A stretch of DNA of 44,779 nt from a virus, in the IMG/VR virus record IMGVR_UViG_3300035182_001078, positions 1 to 44,779 of that record; one strand, written 5' to 3'. Shown piece by piece: positions 29,212 through 38,366 of the stretch (positions are counted from its first letter, which is position 1; each line of letters starts with the position of its first letter). The position numbers were made by a program, and so were the translations under genes. The notes beneath the pieces were generated by a model. It had not been told where the DNA came from and ran no database searches. It saw nothing but the letters and a program-made list of their open reading frames with translations.

Positions 29212-32096
29212 TATCTTCCAAGAATTCTTCTTTTATAATTTTCGTTACCAAGATTAATATTTATTATATTATTATTAACTGATTGCTTTGATGATTTTTT
29301 AAACTGCTTTGCTAACCATCTTGTTTGTTCCCAACCATTACTGTTTCCGAATACTATTGTTTCTTTTACTTCAGGAATGTCCGCAAAAGGAATTACATCT
29401 GTTCCAGGTGGTAAATATGATATATTATCTTTTGTTACAAAGTATGGAGATTTATAAGGCTCTAGTATAAGTTCTGGCACATCACCTTCACCAGTTCTAG
29501 CAAAACCTCCCTTGTGTTTATTACCCTTTGTTCCGTACTTGTATTCAGGTATCTTTGATGATGCTACAGCTGCTAGTCCAACAACACCTTCTGCTGCTTC
29601 AGAAAATTTGCCTTCAACAGACGCAATTGCTATTCCTGCAATAAGTTTTGCTATTGCTATTGCTTTATCAAAAACTGCTTGGTCGTATTTAATTTTTCTT
29701 TGTTCTTTATCAAACGCCTTATCAGCCTCTAGTTTTTGTTGATTAAGTTGTATATCTAATGCAGTTTTATCTTTTTGAGACAAAGAAGACTTTTCAATAG
29801 CATTTATCTCGGAAGTATACTGTTCGTCTGTAAGTTTTTTAAGCCTTTCGATATGAGCTACCCTGTAAGCATACTCTTCATCAAGTATCTTTTTTGTTGC
29901 CTCTAATACAGAAAGTTCAAATTTTATAGCAGATTCAAATCCTTTATTATTGCCTTTAGAAGGCCCTTCCTTTTCTAATTTAAGTTTATCTGAATTTAAC
30001 TTATCCTGGGCAACTTTTATATCCTTATTAACATCTACTTGGACTTGCTTAGCAGCCTCTAATTCTCCTTGTGCACTATCAATAGCAAGTTTATTTCCTC
30101 CAGCCTTTGCAATGTCAAGACGTTTTTCTGCAGCATCAACAAGAAAATCTATTCTTTTACTTTTAAATCTTTTTAACTGATCTAACTGTATTTCATCATA
30201 AACTATAGATGCTTGTAACTCTTCTTTACGATACTTTTCGTCAATTTTTCTTCTCTCTTTTTGATACTTATCATAAGATAGATTTTTGGCATTTAAAGCT
30301 TCAAGAGCTTTTGTATAACTTTCTTTACTTAAATCATCCTCTGTTTTAGCTTCATCCTCTACAGCTTTTAATTGTTTCCGTAAAGAAGAGTACACAATGT
30401 CATATACTTTCTTTTCAGCATCTGCTTGCAAGTTTGATTTTTGTAAATTTGTAGTTAATACTAAAGCTTGTTCTTCTTCTAGTGTTAATGCTGTTTTACC
30501 ACCTTGTTTTGATGCTCCTTTTTGTAAGTCTTTATTAAGTTCAAGTTCTTGTAATTTTTGTTTATCAAGAACATAATTTTTATAAGCATCGAGTCTTTCT
30601 GATAAAGAATTATTTTCGTTATTAAAAGCCTTTTCATTCTCTATTGCATCTTTTTCAAAATATGCTTTATTAAGTTCTGTTTTTGCTTTTAGATTTCTTT
30701 GGTAGAATTCTGTTTGTATTTTAAGTATTTCTTCTTCTCTTTTTTGTTCTGATATTATATCTTCATCAGAAGCTTTTTTAATAGCTACTTTTACATCAGA
30801 AGGAGTACTTGAATTATTTGCTGTTATATTATATTTGTTAATACTGTCAAGTCTTTTTGTAGCTTTTTCTATTTCTTTTGCAGCATTAATACGTTCTTTT
30901 GAAGTAGAAAGTTCGCTAGATAAAATCTGTTTGTTTTTATCTAATATTACAGATATTTCAGATTTTGTAGTTTCAACTAAAAGTTTTCTAGCTTCGTCAG
31001 CGTTAAATTTAGCTATTTCAGCTTCTTTTTTAGCTATATCATTTTTTGCTGATTCAAACAGGTTTATTATCTTTAATGTTTCATCATACTCGTTTTGAGC
31101 TAATGATAATCTAGATTTTTGCTCTTCTATCCTTGGCTTGGTTTTATCATCAGCTTTTACTCCATTAAATATACCCTTGCTTGCAGTTATTCTTTCTAAT
31201 GCATTTACAGAATTTGTTGCATCTCTTATTGTTTCTAATAATGAAGCAGACTTATCTTTAAGTTTATCTATGTATAGTTCATCAAGAGGTTTTGATATCG
31301 CTTGACTAGAATTTATAGCTCCACTTAAATCTCTTTCACTAACTATTATACCTTTTCTTAATTCTGCAAGATTATTTTGAGCTATAGCTAGTTGGTTTTG
31401 TAATAAAATACCTTTATTGTCGCCTGTTGCAGAAATTATATCTTCTCCTCTTTTTAAATTAAGAGTTGAACCTATTACAGCTGTTTGCTGATACGCTTTT
31501 GCAGATTTTTCTAGTTTTTCATATAGTGTTATACTATCATTTAAACTTTTATTTAATTCAGTATTCCTGTCAATTATAAAAGTTTCGGAATCTCCAAAAG
31601 AAACAAGTGCGTGTGCTGCACCACTTATTGCTTCAAATGCTAGATTAAAAATACCTGCAATGCCAATACCTGGAAGTATATAAGCTAGTTGCCTTATTTT
31701 ACTATACATTCCAGTTAAATTTTTTCCAGTATTTTCTATTGAATTACCAGCGTTTTTTACTGCAGTTGTTGTATTATTTAATGCTGTAGTAGCACCATTT
31801 GCTGCAACTGTAACATTTTTAATAGCAGATACTGCAGGGGTAGATTGTATTATAGGAGTAACTTGTTTTGCATTAAGAGAATTTATCTGTGTATTTATTT
31901 GAGAAAGTAAATCAGATGTTTCTTTAATAGATTTATTAAACGCAGCAAGTCCACCTCCTATTACAGGAGAGTAGACTTTTCCATCGTACTTAGAAAGTTT
32001 ATCAAATAAAGCAATAAACTCATTAAGTCTTTTTTTCTTGGCATCGTCGAAGCCAGAAACATCTAAACCTAATTGTAAAAAGCTTTGACCTGGCAT
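29211..32096 (-). CDS. Tail tape measure protein
   Basis: 961 aa. Long helical, Lys/Glu/Ala/Gln-rich stretches dominate (about 175-780). Hydrophobic segments lie near 137-165 (YILPGIGIAGIFNLAFEAIS) and near 820-855 (AIAIAKLIAGIAIASVEGKF). A Gly-rich C-terminus (GTKGNKHKGGFARTGEGDVP) is seen in many tape measures. Length and order, after the tail chaperone-like gene and before the tail tip, fit. By the usual rule of about 1.5 Angstrom per residue the tail would be near 140-150 nm, supporting a siphovirus form. Confidence 0.9.
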   Translation of the reverse strand: MPGQSFLQLGLDVSGFDDAKKKRLNEFIALFDKLSKYDGKVYSPVIGGGLAAFNKSIKETSDLLSQINTQINSLNAKQVTPIIQSTPAVSAIKNVTVAANGATTALNNTTTAVKNAGNSIENTGKNLTGMYSKIRQLAYILPGIGIAGIFNLAFEAISGAAHALVSFGDSETFIIDRNTELNKSLNDSITLYEKLEKSAKAYQQTAVIGSTLNLKRGEDIISATGDNKGILLQNQLAIAQNNLAELRKGIIVSERDLSGAINSSQAISKPLDELYIDKLKDKSASLLETIRDATNSVNALERITASKGIFNGVKADDKTKPRIEEQKSRLSLAQNEYDETLKIINLFESAKNDIAKKEAEIAKFNADEARKLLVETTKSEISVILDKNKQILSSELSTSKERINAAKEIEKATKRLDSINKYNITANNSSTPSDVKVAIKKASDEDIISEQKREEEILKIQTEFYQRNLKAKTELNKAYFEKDAIENEKAFNNENNSLSERLDAYKNYVLDKQKLQELELNKDLQKGASKQGGKTALTLEEEQALVLTTNLQKSNLQADAEKKVYDIVYSSLRKQLKAVEDEAKTEDDLSKESYTKALEALNAKNLSYDKYQKERRKIDEKYRKEELQASIVYDEIQLDQLKRFKSKRIDFLVDAAEKRLDIAKAGGNKLAIDSAQGELEAAKQVQVDVNKDIKVAQDKLNSDKLKLEKEGPSKGNNKGFESAIKFELSVLEATKKILDEEYAYRVAHIERLKKLTDEQYTSEINAIEKSSLSQKDKTALDIQLNQQKLEADKAFDKEQRKIKYDQAVFDKAIAIAKLIAGIAIASVEGKFSEAAEGVVGLAAVASSKIPEYKYGTKGNKHKGGFARTGEGDVPELILEPYKSPYFVTKDNISYLPPGTDVIPFADIPEVKETIVFGNSNGWEQTRWLAKQFKKSSKQSVNNNIININLGNENYKRRILGR

Positions 32097-32678
32097 TTAT
32101 TTTGATTTACTTTCTTCTATTTGATATTTTATCATATAAGCAAGCTCTTCAACAGTTGTCTCGTCTTTTCTTATTTGATAACCAATTTTTCCAAGTGTAT
32201 TTATTGTCTTAACCCACCTTTCTCTACTAGTTTGCTTTGGTTGTTGAAAAGAAGATTCTTTCTTTTTCTTTTCTTTTTCACGTAAATCTTCAAGTTCTTT
32301 TAATTTTCCTTCGAGTTGAGATTCATACTTAAATTCACCTGTCTCTATTCTATCAAGTTGTAAATTAAAGCTTTCTAAATCTCCTTCCCATTTTAACTTA
32401 TATCCAAATTTTTCAAAAAATGAAATTTCTGGTAAATAAGGTATTCCAAACTCATTTATAAAATCTTTTTGAGCTTTAACACCAACTCTTGTTTGATTAA
32501 GCCTATGCTTTAATCTGTTTATGTAGACAACTTTATTGAATTCGTTTGTATTATAAGCACCAGTTACATCTGTCCATTCTGTATATACTATTTCAAACTC
32601 CTCGTTTGACATAACAGATCTGTCATTTTTAAATAGAGCTTTTTCAAATTGCCTAACAGTATAATCTTCAAATGCCAT
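32097..32678 (-). CDS. Putative tail assembly chaperone-position protein (193 aa)
   Basis: No clear family. Immediately upstream of the tape measure, where tail assembly chaperones are encoded. The product is charged and helical, with a Lys/Glu/Gln linker (about 125-148) and a C-terminal helical part (ERWVKTINTLGKIGYQIRKD). I found no obvious slippery sequence joining it to another frame. It overlaps the 154-aa gene by 11 nt. Confidence 0.65.
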   Translation of the reverse strand: MAFEDYTVRQFEKALFKNDRSVMSNEEFEIVYTEWTDVTGAYNTNEFNKVVYINRLKHRLNQTRVGVKAQKDFINEFGIPYLPEISFFEKFGYKLKWEGDLESFNLQLDRIETGEFKYESQLEGKLKELEDLREKEKKKKESSFQQPKQTSRERWVKTINTLGKIGYQIRKDETTVEELAYMIKYQIEESKSK

Positions 32679-33132
32679 TTACTCTACTTTTAAATCGTTT
32701 TTCAAGTTCTGGAAAAAGTATTTCTTCTGAAAATTCTTTAAGATGTTTTTCATTTAGTTCCATTATAACAGTTCCACTTCTTGATATTATTTGATTAAAG
32801 TAATCTACATCACTATACATTTCAAATATTATTCCAGAAACACGAGTTTTTATTCCTGAATAAAAAGCTCCGTGCATATAGTTTGTTATAAATTCAGTTT
32901 GTTTTCCAAGACCAGAGCCATTATATCTTTTATCCTGAATTGTAGAATCTGAATAATAATCTCTTCCAAATACTGTAACATTTTTACCTTGTCCATCTTT
33001 TCCTTCCTGTAACTGAAGTCTTAATAATGCAGCTAAATAAAAAGAGTTTTGCTGTATTATTTCAGTTGTTTCTTTTACAATATCAAATTCTTGCAAAGCA
33101 ACTATTTTATGATAAAAGTCATCTAAAGGCAT
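32668..33132 (-). CDS. Putative head-tail/tail completion protein (154 aa)
   Basis: No certain family. Features such as LAALLRLQLQEGKDGQGK, TNYMHGAFYSGIKTRVSG and YFNQIISRSG suggest a small virion-morphogenesis protein, but the match is by feel only. The ATG at 33132 lies just after a strong terminator (33149-33179) and before the tape-measure block. It may be a tail completion factor or minor tail protein. Confidence 0.6.
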   Translation of the reverse strand: MPLDDFYHKIVALQEFDIVKETTEIIQQNSFYLAALLRLQLQEGKDGQGKNVTVFGRDYYSDSTIQDKRYNGSGLGKQTEFITNYMHGAFYSGIKTRVSGIIFEMYSDVDYFNQIISRSGTVIMELNEKHLKEFSEEILFPELEKRFKSRVNGI

Positions 33133-33148
33133 AAAATAATTTTACCTC

Positions 33149-33180
33149 AAAAGCCCGCCCTAATAAGGTACGGGCTTTTT
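33149..33180. terminator. Bidirectional-type rho-independent terminator
   Basis: AAAAGCCCG (33149-33157) pairs with CGGGCTTTT (33171-33179), loop CCCTAATAAGGTA. It lies 3 nt beyond the stop of the 59-aa acidic gene and before the 154-aa gene. Confidence 0.85.
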
Positions 33181-33182
33181 AA

Positions 33183-33362
33183 TTAATCTTCTTTTTCAGA
33201 ATCTTTAACAAAATCCCAAAGTTCGGAATTTGCTTCGTCCTGATCTTTTTTTGAAAGATGTGAAAAAATTTCAAGTTTTTCTACATCTTCAATCGATTTA
33301 CAATTTTGCAAATCCCTTGAATCTGTTTCAACTCCTACACCTTTGATTACTTTTCTTGGCAT
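33183..33362 (-). CDS. Small acidic protein between two terminators (59 aa)
   Basis: ATG 33362 to TAA 33183-33185. The product begins MPRKVIKGVGVETDSRDLQN and is acidic, ending ELWDFVKDSEKED. No family is recognised. A terminator lies on each side (33388-33412 upstream, 33149-33179 downstream), so the gene is punctuated away from both tail blocks. Its place between tail-tube and tail-assembly genes would suit a small tail assembly factor, but that is inference. Confidence 0.65.
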   Translation of the reverse strand: MPRKVIKGVGVETDSRDLQNCKSIEDVEKLEIFSHLSKKDQDEANSELWDFVKDSEKED

Positions 33363-33382
33363 AATATAAACTTTTAGTACCT

Positions 33383-33418
33383 AAAAGGCCCGCCTCATTT
33401 ACGAGAGCGGGCTTTTTA
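33383..33418 (-). terminator. Rho-independent terminator after the tail-tube gene
   Basis: GCCCGC (33388-33393) pairs with GCGGGC (33407-33412), extended by CTC/GAG with one bulged base and flanked by AAAAG/CTTTTT. It sits 19-50 nt beyond the stop of the 312-aa gene. Confidence 0.8.
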
Positions 33419-33436
33419 ACCAAACAAACAGTGATA

Positions 33437-34375
33437 TTAAGGAATAAGAATATCAATGTAAGAATCTTCTGCATCATATCCAGAAATTCCATTTGCTAAC
33501 CATGCAGATGGCAATGCGCCACGAACACGGTAAGTATTCCCAGTGGTGAAAGTGCCTGTAAGTTCAATCCACCCTGTAACAATTGCTGCTGCTGATAATG
33601 CTACAGGAGTTCCTAATGTTGCTACATCTTGTACATCAAAGTTGTTTGCATGAGTACCAAGATTTGCTCCCAAACGTGCAACTAAATCTGCACCGGCGCA
33701 ATCAGTAGAAACTGCAATTTTTAACTTAGTTGTTGTTGCAGCAGATGCCTTTGTAATTTTTGCATCCAAAAGTCCCATAAGACCAAGTAGTGCACCTGCT
33801 CCAGTAAACACTTCTCCATTCTGAACAAGCTCGACTGGAGTATGGCTTAATTGAAACCTGTTTTTATATGGGTTATCAAAATCGGCCTCCAAAGGAGATG
33901 GAGAATACATAAAACTGGTTATCAAGCCTTTCCATGTATCATCCCCATTTGCATGAAGTAGCATCTGTCCAGTTTGGTCAATCTGAATTATATTGTATCC
34001 AGATTTATTAAGGCTCTGTAAAGCTGCTGCATAACATAATCCGCCGGCAATAGTTTCATATACCTTATTGTACACTCCGTACCTTAAAAATACCTGAGTC
34101 CCATCACCAAGAGTGATAAGTTTATCAGCTTCATTGTTAGATCTTATATCATTAATAGGTGCCACTTCTCCAAAGAAGGGGTATACCCTTGAACCCTTGG
34201 AAGCGTGCATAAGTGGAGTAATCCACGCTATAGGGTCAAGTAAGTTTGCCGCTGTTATTACAAGCGAAGGCGGAACTGCTATAAGCATTGCAGTAGGGCC
34301 CATAGATGCGTCACATTCTTTTCCGGTATTCTTTATAGAATTACCTAAGATGCAAGCTTTTATTATTGCTCCCAT
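33437..34375 (-). CDS. Putative major tail tube protein
   Basis: 312 aa. Not firmly recognised, but position (after the neck proteins, before tail assembly and tape measure), size, a Gly/Ala/Thr-rich beta character and a strong terminator directly behind it fit a high-copy tail-tube subunit. The C-terminal part (about 225-300) looks like an extra beta domain (TGWIELTGTFTTGNTYRVRG). It follows the 172-aa gene with a 2-nt gap. Confidence 0.6.
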   Translation of the reverse strand: MGAIIKACILGNSIKNTGKECDASMGPTAMLIAVPPSLVITAANLLDPIAWITPLMHASKGSRVYPFFGEVAPINDIRSNNEADKLITLGDGTQVFLRYGVYNKVYETIAGGLCYAAALQSLNKSGYNIIQIDQTGQMLLHANGDDTWKGLITSFMYSPSPLEADFDNPYKNRFQLSHTPVELVQNGEVFTGAGALLGLMGLLDAKITKASAATTTKLKIAVSTDCAGADLVARLGANLGTHANNFDVQDVATLGTPVALSAAAIVTGWIELTGTFTTGNTYRVRGALPSAWLANGISGYDAEDSYIDILIP

Positions 34376-34377
34376 TT

Positions 34378-34896
34378 TTAACAGGTTTTAATTTGATTTA
34401 AAATAATTTCCAAGTTCAAAATTTCTACTGAATCAATATAGTCACTAGAACCTTCTCCAATAGGTTGCTGTCCTGGATTGTCCATTTTTATATGAACAAA
34501 TCTATCAGGGTCAGAAAAAATTGTGTATTGGCTTTGAGCTAATTGATTCATAAACTCATTATAACAAGGGTATAGTATAGATTTAAAATTTCCATCTTCA
34601 TCATACCTTGGAAGAACATTTTCAGAACCTGTTCCACTTTTAGTAAGTGTAGCTATAACTATTCTTGGTACAATACATTTAACGTAACCAGATGAACCAC
34701 GCTGTTCACGTATAGGAAGTAAAATAGCGATTAAAGGATATTTCAAATCTTTTAAAGATGTAGAATTATCTAAATCGTTTATGCTTTTAAGTATCTGCAA
34801 ACTTCTTCCAGGCTGATAGTTAATAGTAATGTTAGGAACTTCCATAGAATTAATTACGGACTCAAACATTTTAACTATAACTATATCTTCAATCAT
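34378..34896 (-). CDS. Putative tail terminator/neck protein (172 aa)
   Basis: No firm family. The pattern NITINYQPGRSLQILKSIND, YPLIAILLPIREQRG, IVIATLTKSG and the end SVEILNLEIILNQIK fits the small proteins that cap the tail and join it to the head, encoded just before the tail tube. It overlaps the 282-aa gene by 4 nt. Confidence 0.55.
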   Translation of the reverse strand: MIEDIVIVKMFESVINSMEVPNITINYQPGRSLQILKSINDLDNSTSLKDLKYPLIAILLPIREQRGSSGYVKCIVPRIVIATLTKSGTGSENVLPRYDEDGNFKSILYPCYNEFMNQLAQSQYTIFSDPDRFVHIKMDNPGQQPIGEGSSDYIDSVEILNLEIILNQIKTC

Positions 34897-35741
34897 ATAC
34901 CAAACTGATTTATTTTCCTTGTGGAATTTAATGATTTGCAGTATTGTGTGTAATCAAATTCTGGATACATTCTTGTTCCGTCATCTTTTTTCATTGTCCA
35001 CAAAAAGAAAAGAAGGTAACGTGTCTCGTTGCTGAAAAAATTCCATGCATCAATCATCTTGAATGAAGGAGTAGCTGTTATTCCAGCTTCTGCTTTATTT
35101 TTAACCTCTGCAACTCCTGTTGTTTGTGTAACAGATGAGCGCTGAAAATAAAAGTAAATAAAACTGGCTATTAAGCTAATATTCTCGTCACGAATAAGAC
35201 CTTGCCATACATATAATTTCTCGTTGTAGGTAAACTCTGTACCAAAAAGAATATTATCCATTCTTGGACTGTCCTCTGTAACAAATGCTTTAAATAATCC
35301 ATACCCAAAAGCTAATTTTAAACATTCCTGTTCATATTTAGCTATAAAAGTATCCAACCTGTCAAGTATAGGATTGATTCCTCTAACCTTAGGAATTATG
35401 TTAGGAATAGTTATATCTCCAACAAAAAATGAATAGTTAATTAAATTAGAGTGTATTCCTACTACAGATTGATTTACTTCTTGAAAATGAACATTGTATG
35501 TAGCATCAGTTATAAAAACTGTAGCTATATTTTTAAATACAAATATTCCAGTTTGGTAATCCCATGTATAATCAATACCTCTTATAAGTACATCGCCTCC
35601 AGCTTCTGAAAATGTTGGAACGTATCCACGATAATCTGGACTTCCACCATTGCCATCAAAAGTAAAAGATGACGAGCCTGAAATTAATCCGACTGTTAAG
35701 TCAACTTTTATCTGCTCGTCATTTTTTACTTGGGTTGGCAT
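34893..35741 (-). CDS. Neck-region protein sharing a module with the tail-collar protein
   Basis: 282 aa. Residues about 8-95 (NDEQIKVDLTVGLISGSSSF, DYRGYVPTF, VLIRGIDYTWDYQTGIFVF, YNVHFQEVNQSVVGIHS) are homologous to part of the protein at 23747-25105. The remaining part (about 100-282) is helical and aromatic-rich (YEQECLKLAFGYGLFKAF) as in connector proteins. Order after capsid genes suggests a head-tail connector component. A motif variant lies inside the gene at 34996-35011. Confidence 0.65.
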   Translation of the reverse strand: MPTQVKNDEQIKVDLTVGLISGSSSFTFDGNGGSPDYRGYVPTFSEAGGDVLIRGIDYTWDYQTGIFVFKNIATVFITDATYNVHFQEVNQSVVGIHSNLINYSFFVGDITIPNIIPKVRGINPILDRLDTFIAKYEQECLKLAFGYGLFKAFVTEDSPRMDNILFGTEFTYNEKLYVWQGLIRDENISLIASFIYFYFQRSSVTQTTGVAEVKNKAEAGITATPSFKMIDAWNFFSNETRYLLFFLWTMKKDDGTRMYPEFDYTQYCKSLNSTRKINQFGI

Positions 35742-35755
35742 TACTCAGGTATTAT

Positions 35756-36151
35756 TTAGTTTTGTAATTTTGCAACAACAGTTGCTGTAACAGTAGTAGC
35801 ACCACCTACACGTATTCTCCAGTACCTTGCAGTATTGGTTTTATTCCAGTAGTACGTTCTTGTTGCAACGTTTGTTATTGTTAACGTGTCTCCGGCATCT
35901 GAAACGTAGTTATCTGTAGGGCTAATTCTGTATTCCAAAATAGCTGTACCTGCGCCTGTTCCTGTTACCTTTGTGTATGTCATACCAATAAGGGTTCTTT
36001 GATAACCCTGAGACGTTGAGTATGACATAGTATCTACAGATGCATTTAGTATAGCTCCTGTTGGGCTACTTGTTGTTTGGCTAAACTTGGATTGTGAATT
36101 TGCTGAAACAGCAAATCCAGCAATCGAAAGTAATAATATTACTTTTTTCAC
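35756..36151 (-). CDS. Secreted-type small protein next to the capsid gene (131 aa)
   Basis: Signal peptide MKKVILLLSIAGFAVSANS followed by Gln (Q20). The mature part is a Thr/Ser-rich beta domain (TGAGTAILEYRISP, TYYWNKTNTARYWRIRVGGA). It lies between the major capsid gene and the neck protein, where a decoration or head-completion protein would be expected, yet it is marked for export. It may be a capsid decoration protein or an unrelated cell-surface protein. No family is recognised. Confidence 0.7.
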   Translation of the reverse strand: MKKVILLLSIAGFAVSANSQSKFSQTTSSPTGAILNASVDTMSYSTSQGYQRTLIGMTYTKVTGTGAGTAILEYRISPTDNYVSDAGDTLTITNVATRTYYWNKTNTARYWRIRVGGATTVTATVVAKLQN

Positions 36152-36214
36152 TTTTTAAGTTTTAAGTGTTTTTAAATTTTGTTTAATACTTAATTACGCA
36201 TGGGTGATACTTAA

Positions 36215-37618
36215 TTATGCCTGGGTAATTGCATCCTTAATATTCTGTATAGTATCGTAAATTGCAAAACCGTCATAGATTTCTGCATGATACTGATGAA
36301 ACCTCATTTCGCCGATAACTGTTACCAAGTTTTTAGTAAAGTCATCGTTTTCCCATCCCCATGCCATTCTGAATGCTTTATAAATAAGTATTTTGTAGTA
36401 ATCCATTGCTGCAACCTGAACATATCCAAGTGGAATATTTAAATCTTCAACAATAACAGCTCCTGTAACAGGCGGTACAAATAATTGACCTTGGCTAACA
36501 GCTTTTGTTAAAACACCATTTGCAAGATCTACTGGATTAACAAATGCAACAATCTGGCCACGGAAACGCTTAACCCTTAACTGTGTAACAGCAGCTTTAA
36601 TAGCATCCCAGAATGTAGGGGTTGTTGTTTTAACACCTGTAAGTGCATCGTAAACAGTAGAAAGTGTCTGTATACCGGCAGGAACAGTAGATGAAGCTAC
36701 ACCTGACATAAGTGTATCATTAACTTTTTGCATTAACTGATACCTTAACTCTGTTTCAACCCATGTTACAAATCCGTCAATATCTTCCAAAAGCTCCGTT
36801 GCCATTTTTTCGCTAACTGCAATCTTTTTTGCATTGGAATTTTCGGCTTCAACAGAAAAACTTATAGCTGGCTTAAACACACCTGGGCCAATAAATGCAG
36901 CTGCTCCATTTGTAGGTTTTTTATTCAGCCATACATATGTTTCTGCATTAGTATTTCCCTTTTTTATAAAATCCCAGAAAGTTGGTTCTGGCCTTAAAAG
37001 TTCATTAATATCAGGAGCAATTTCTGTTCTGCTGATATATGTCTTTCCACCTGGCATAACTGTAGATGGAGTCATTGGGCTATCTGCAGCAGCACGAATA
37101 TCAATTTCAAAAGGTGGCAAATCAGCTTTTTCCTGATTGCGGATTTTTTTAATTGCATCTGCATTTTTGGTAATAAAGGCCTGGCATTGAGAACGAATGC
37201 TCGTATCTTTTGGAAGAGCATCCATTGTTTGTTTAAGTTTTTGCAATTCAACGCCTTGGTTAGTAAGCATAACCATTACGCCATTCTTTTCATCAGCCAT
37301 TGTCCTTAATGCTTCGATATCAAGACCAGGAGTCTTTCCATCTGCACTTGGTTTTAAAAAGGCTAATTGTGCTAAAACTTCTTTTACTTCTTCTTTTGTA
37401 GCCCTTGTTGCCAATTCCCTGCTTACAGTTTTTTTAATTTTACGAATAAGCAACGTCTGCTCTGTACCATCATCGGTGTCATCATCATCATAAGTATCCC
37501 CATCGCTTTTATAAGCTGCTCCAGAAAATTCAGGGGCTGTACCGAATATTCTTCGGCTAATTAACTTCGGCATCCTGTTTTTGTTTAGAGACGCCGGATT
37601 GAAAAATTGTCTTTTCAT
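36215..37618 (-). CDS. Major capsid protein, HK97 fold
   Basis: 467 aa. An N-terminal charged, coiled-coil-like scaffold region (about 40-165; RKIKKTVSRELATRATKEEV) precedes the mature domain, which begins near AADSPMTPSTVMPGGKTYIS. The mature part follows the HK97 pattern (TEIAPDINELLRPEPTFWDF; ISFSVEAENSNAKKIAVSEK; DIDGFVTWVETELRYQLMQK). The protease gene directly upstream would cleave the scaffold region. It forms the icosahedral shell. Confidence 0.9.
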   Translation of the reverse strand: MKRQFFNPASLNKNRMPKLISRRIFGTAPEFSGAAYKSDGDTYDDDDTDDGTEQTLLIRKIKKTVSRELATRATKEEVKEVLAQLAFLKPSADGKTPGLDIEALRTMADEKNGVMVMLTNQGVELQKLKQTMDALPKDTSIRSQCQAFITKNADAIKKIRNQEKADLPPFEIDIRAAADSPMTPSTVMPGGKTYISRTEIAPDINELLRPEPTFWDFIKKGNTNAETYVWLNKKPTNGAAAFIGPGVFKPAISFSVEAENSNAKKIAVSEKMATELLEDIDGFVTWVETELRYQLMQKVNDTLMSGVASSTVPAGIQTLSTVYDALTGVKTTTPTFWDAIKAAVTQLRVKRFRGQIVAFVNPVDLANGVLTKAVSQGQLFVPPVTGAVIVEDLNIPLGYVQVAAMDYYKILIYKAFRMAWGWENDDFTKNLVTVIGEMRFHQYHAEIYDGFAIYDTIQNIKDAITQA

Positions 37619-37619
37619 T

Positions 37620-38366
37620 TTAAAGTTGTTTAATAAGTGATTTGTAATCTATACCAGTCTTTTTCGGCTTTCTTTCTTTGAGTGCATTTCGTTTTTGCTC
37701 CGGCGGCTCTTTTTTGGAAAGTGATATACAACGGGTAAATATTTTTCGAGCTTCAAGTTGTTTAGACTTTGGCAATATTGAAATAAATTCTTCTACTTCT
37801 TCCAAAAGTTCATCTTCGCTTTCAATACTTCTTACTGCGTATGTTTCCATATCTGAAGGTATGTCAACAGCAGAAATTTCATAAAGTTGAATTTCAAGGC
37901 AAACTAAACAATCATTTTCTTCATCCCATTCTACCTTATCCCAGCAGTGTTTAAATCCTATAGAAAAGTTATTTATTGTTCCACTTTGCAGTTGTGTTAG
38001 TAAATCGTCTGCCCATTGAACTTTATCTAATGGCATAGACTCAAAATAAAGTCCTGTATCATCTTCTTTTAATTTTGCAAATAAAGAAACTGACTTTCCG
38101 TGTCTGTCACGAAGCTTTATTTTATATGCAGAATCAGAAGATGGTCCATTTTCAGATATGCTTTTTGCGCAGCATCCTTTTACAAATGTTTCTCCATAGT
38201 CATTACAACTTCCCCATATTACGCCATATCCGCACACTATTCTTTCTTTAAGTTTAGCTGAACGTTCTTCTAATTTTACCTTGTTAATAGGTAAATTAGC
38301 GTAATTAATAGGAGTCTCTCTTTTTTGAAACTCTTTAATTTTTGGATTTATCCGCTTTGTTGCCAT
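37620..38366 (-). CDS. Prohead protease, HK97 family
   Basis: 248 aa. It shows the family core: GYGVIWGSCNDYGETFVKGC, then LRDRHGKSV with catalytic His 89, GLYFESMPL, and NNFSIGFKH with catalytic Ser 135, then LYEISAVDIPSDM. It should remove the capsid scaffold domain. The C-terminal 50 residues are Lys-rich (KEPPEQKRNALKERKPKKTG) and may target it into the prohead. It overlaps the portal gene by 32 nt and ends 1 nt before the capsid gene. Confidence 0.9.
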   Translation of the reverse strand: MATKRINPKIKEFQKRETPINYANLPINKVKLEERSAKLKERIVCGYGVIWGSCNDYGETFVKGCCAKSISENGPSSDSAYKIKLRDRHGKSVSLFAKLKEDDTGLYFESMPLDKVQWADDLLTQLQSGTINNFSIGFKHCWDKVEWDEENDCLVCLEIQLYEISAVDIPSDMETYAVRSIESEDELLEEVEEFISILPKSKQLEARKIFTRCISLSKKEPPEQKRNALKERKPKKTGIDYKSLIKQL

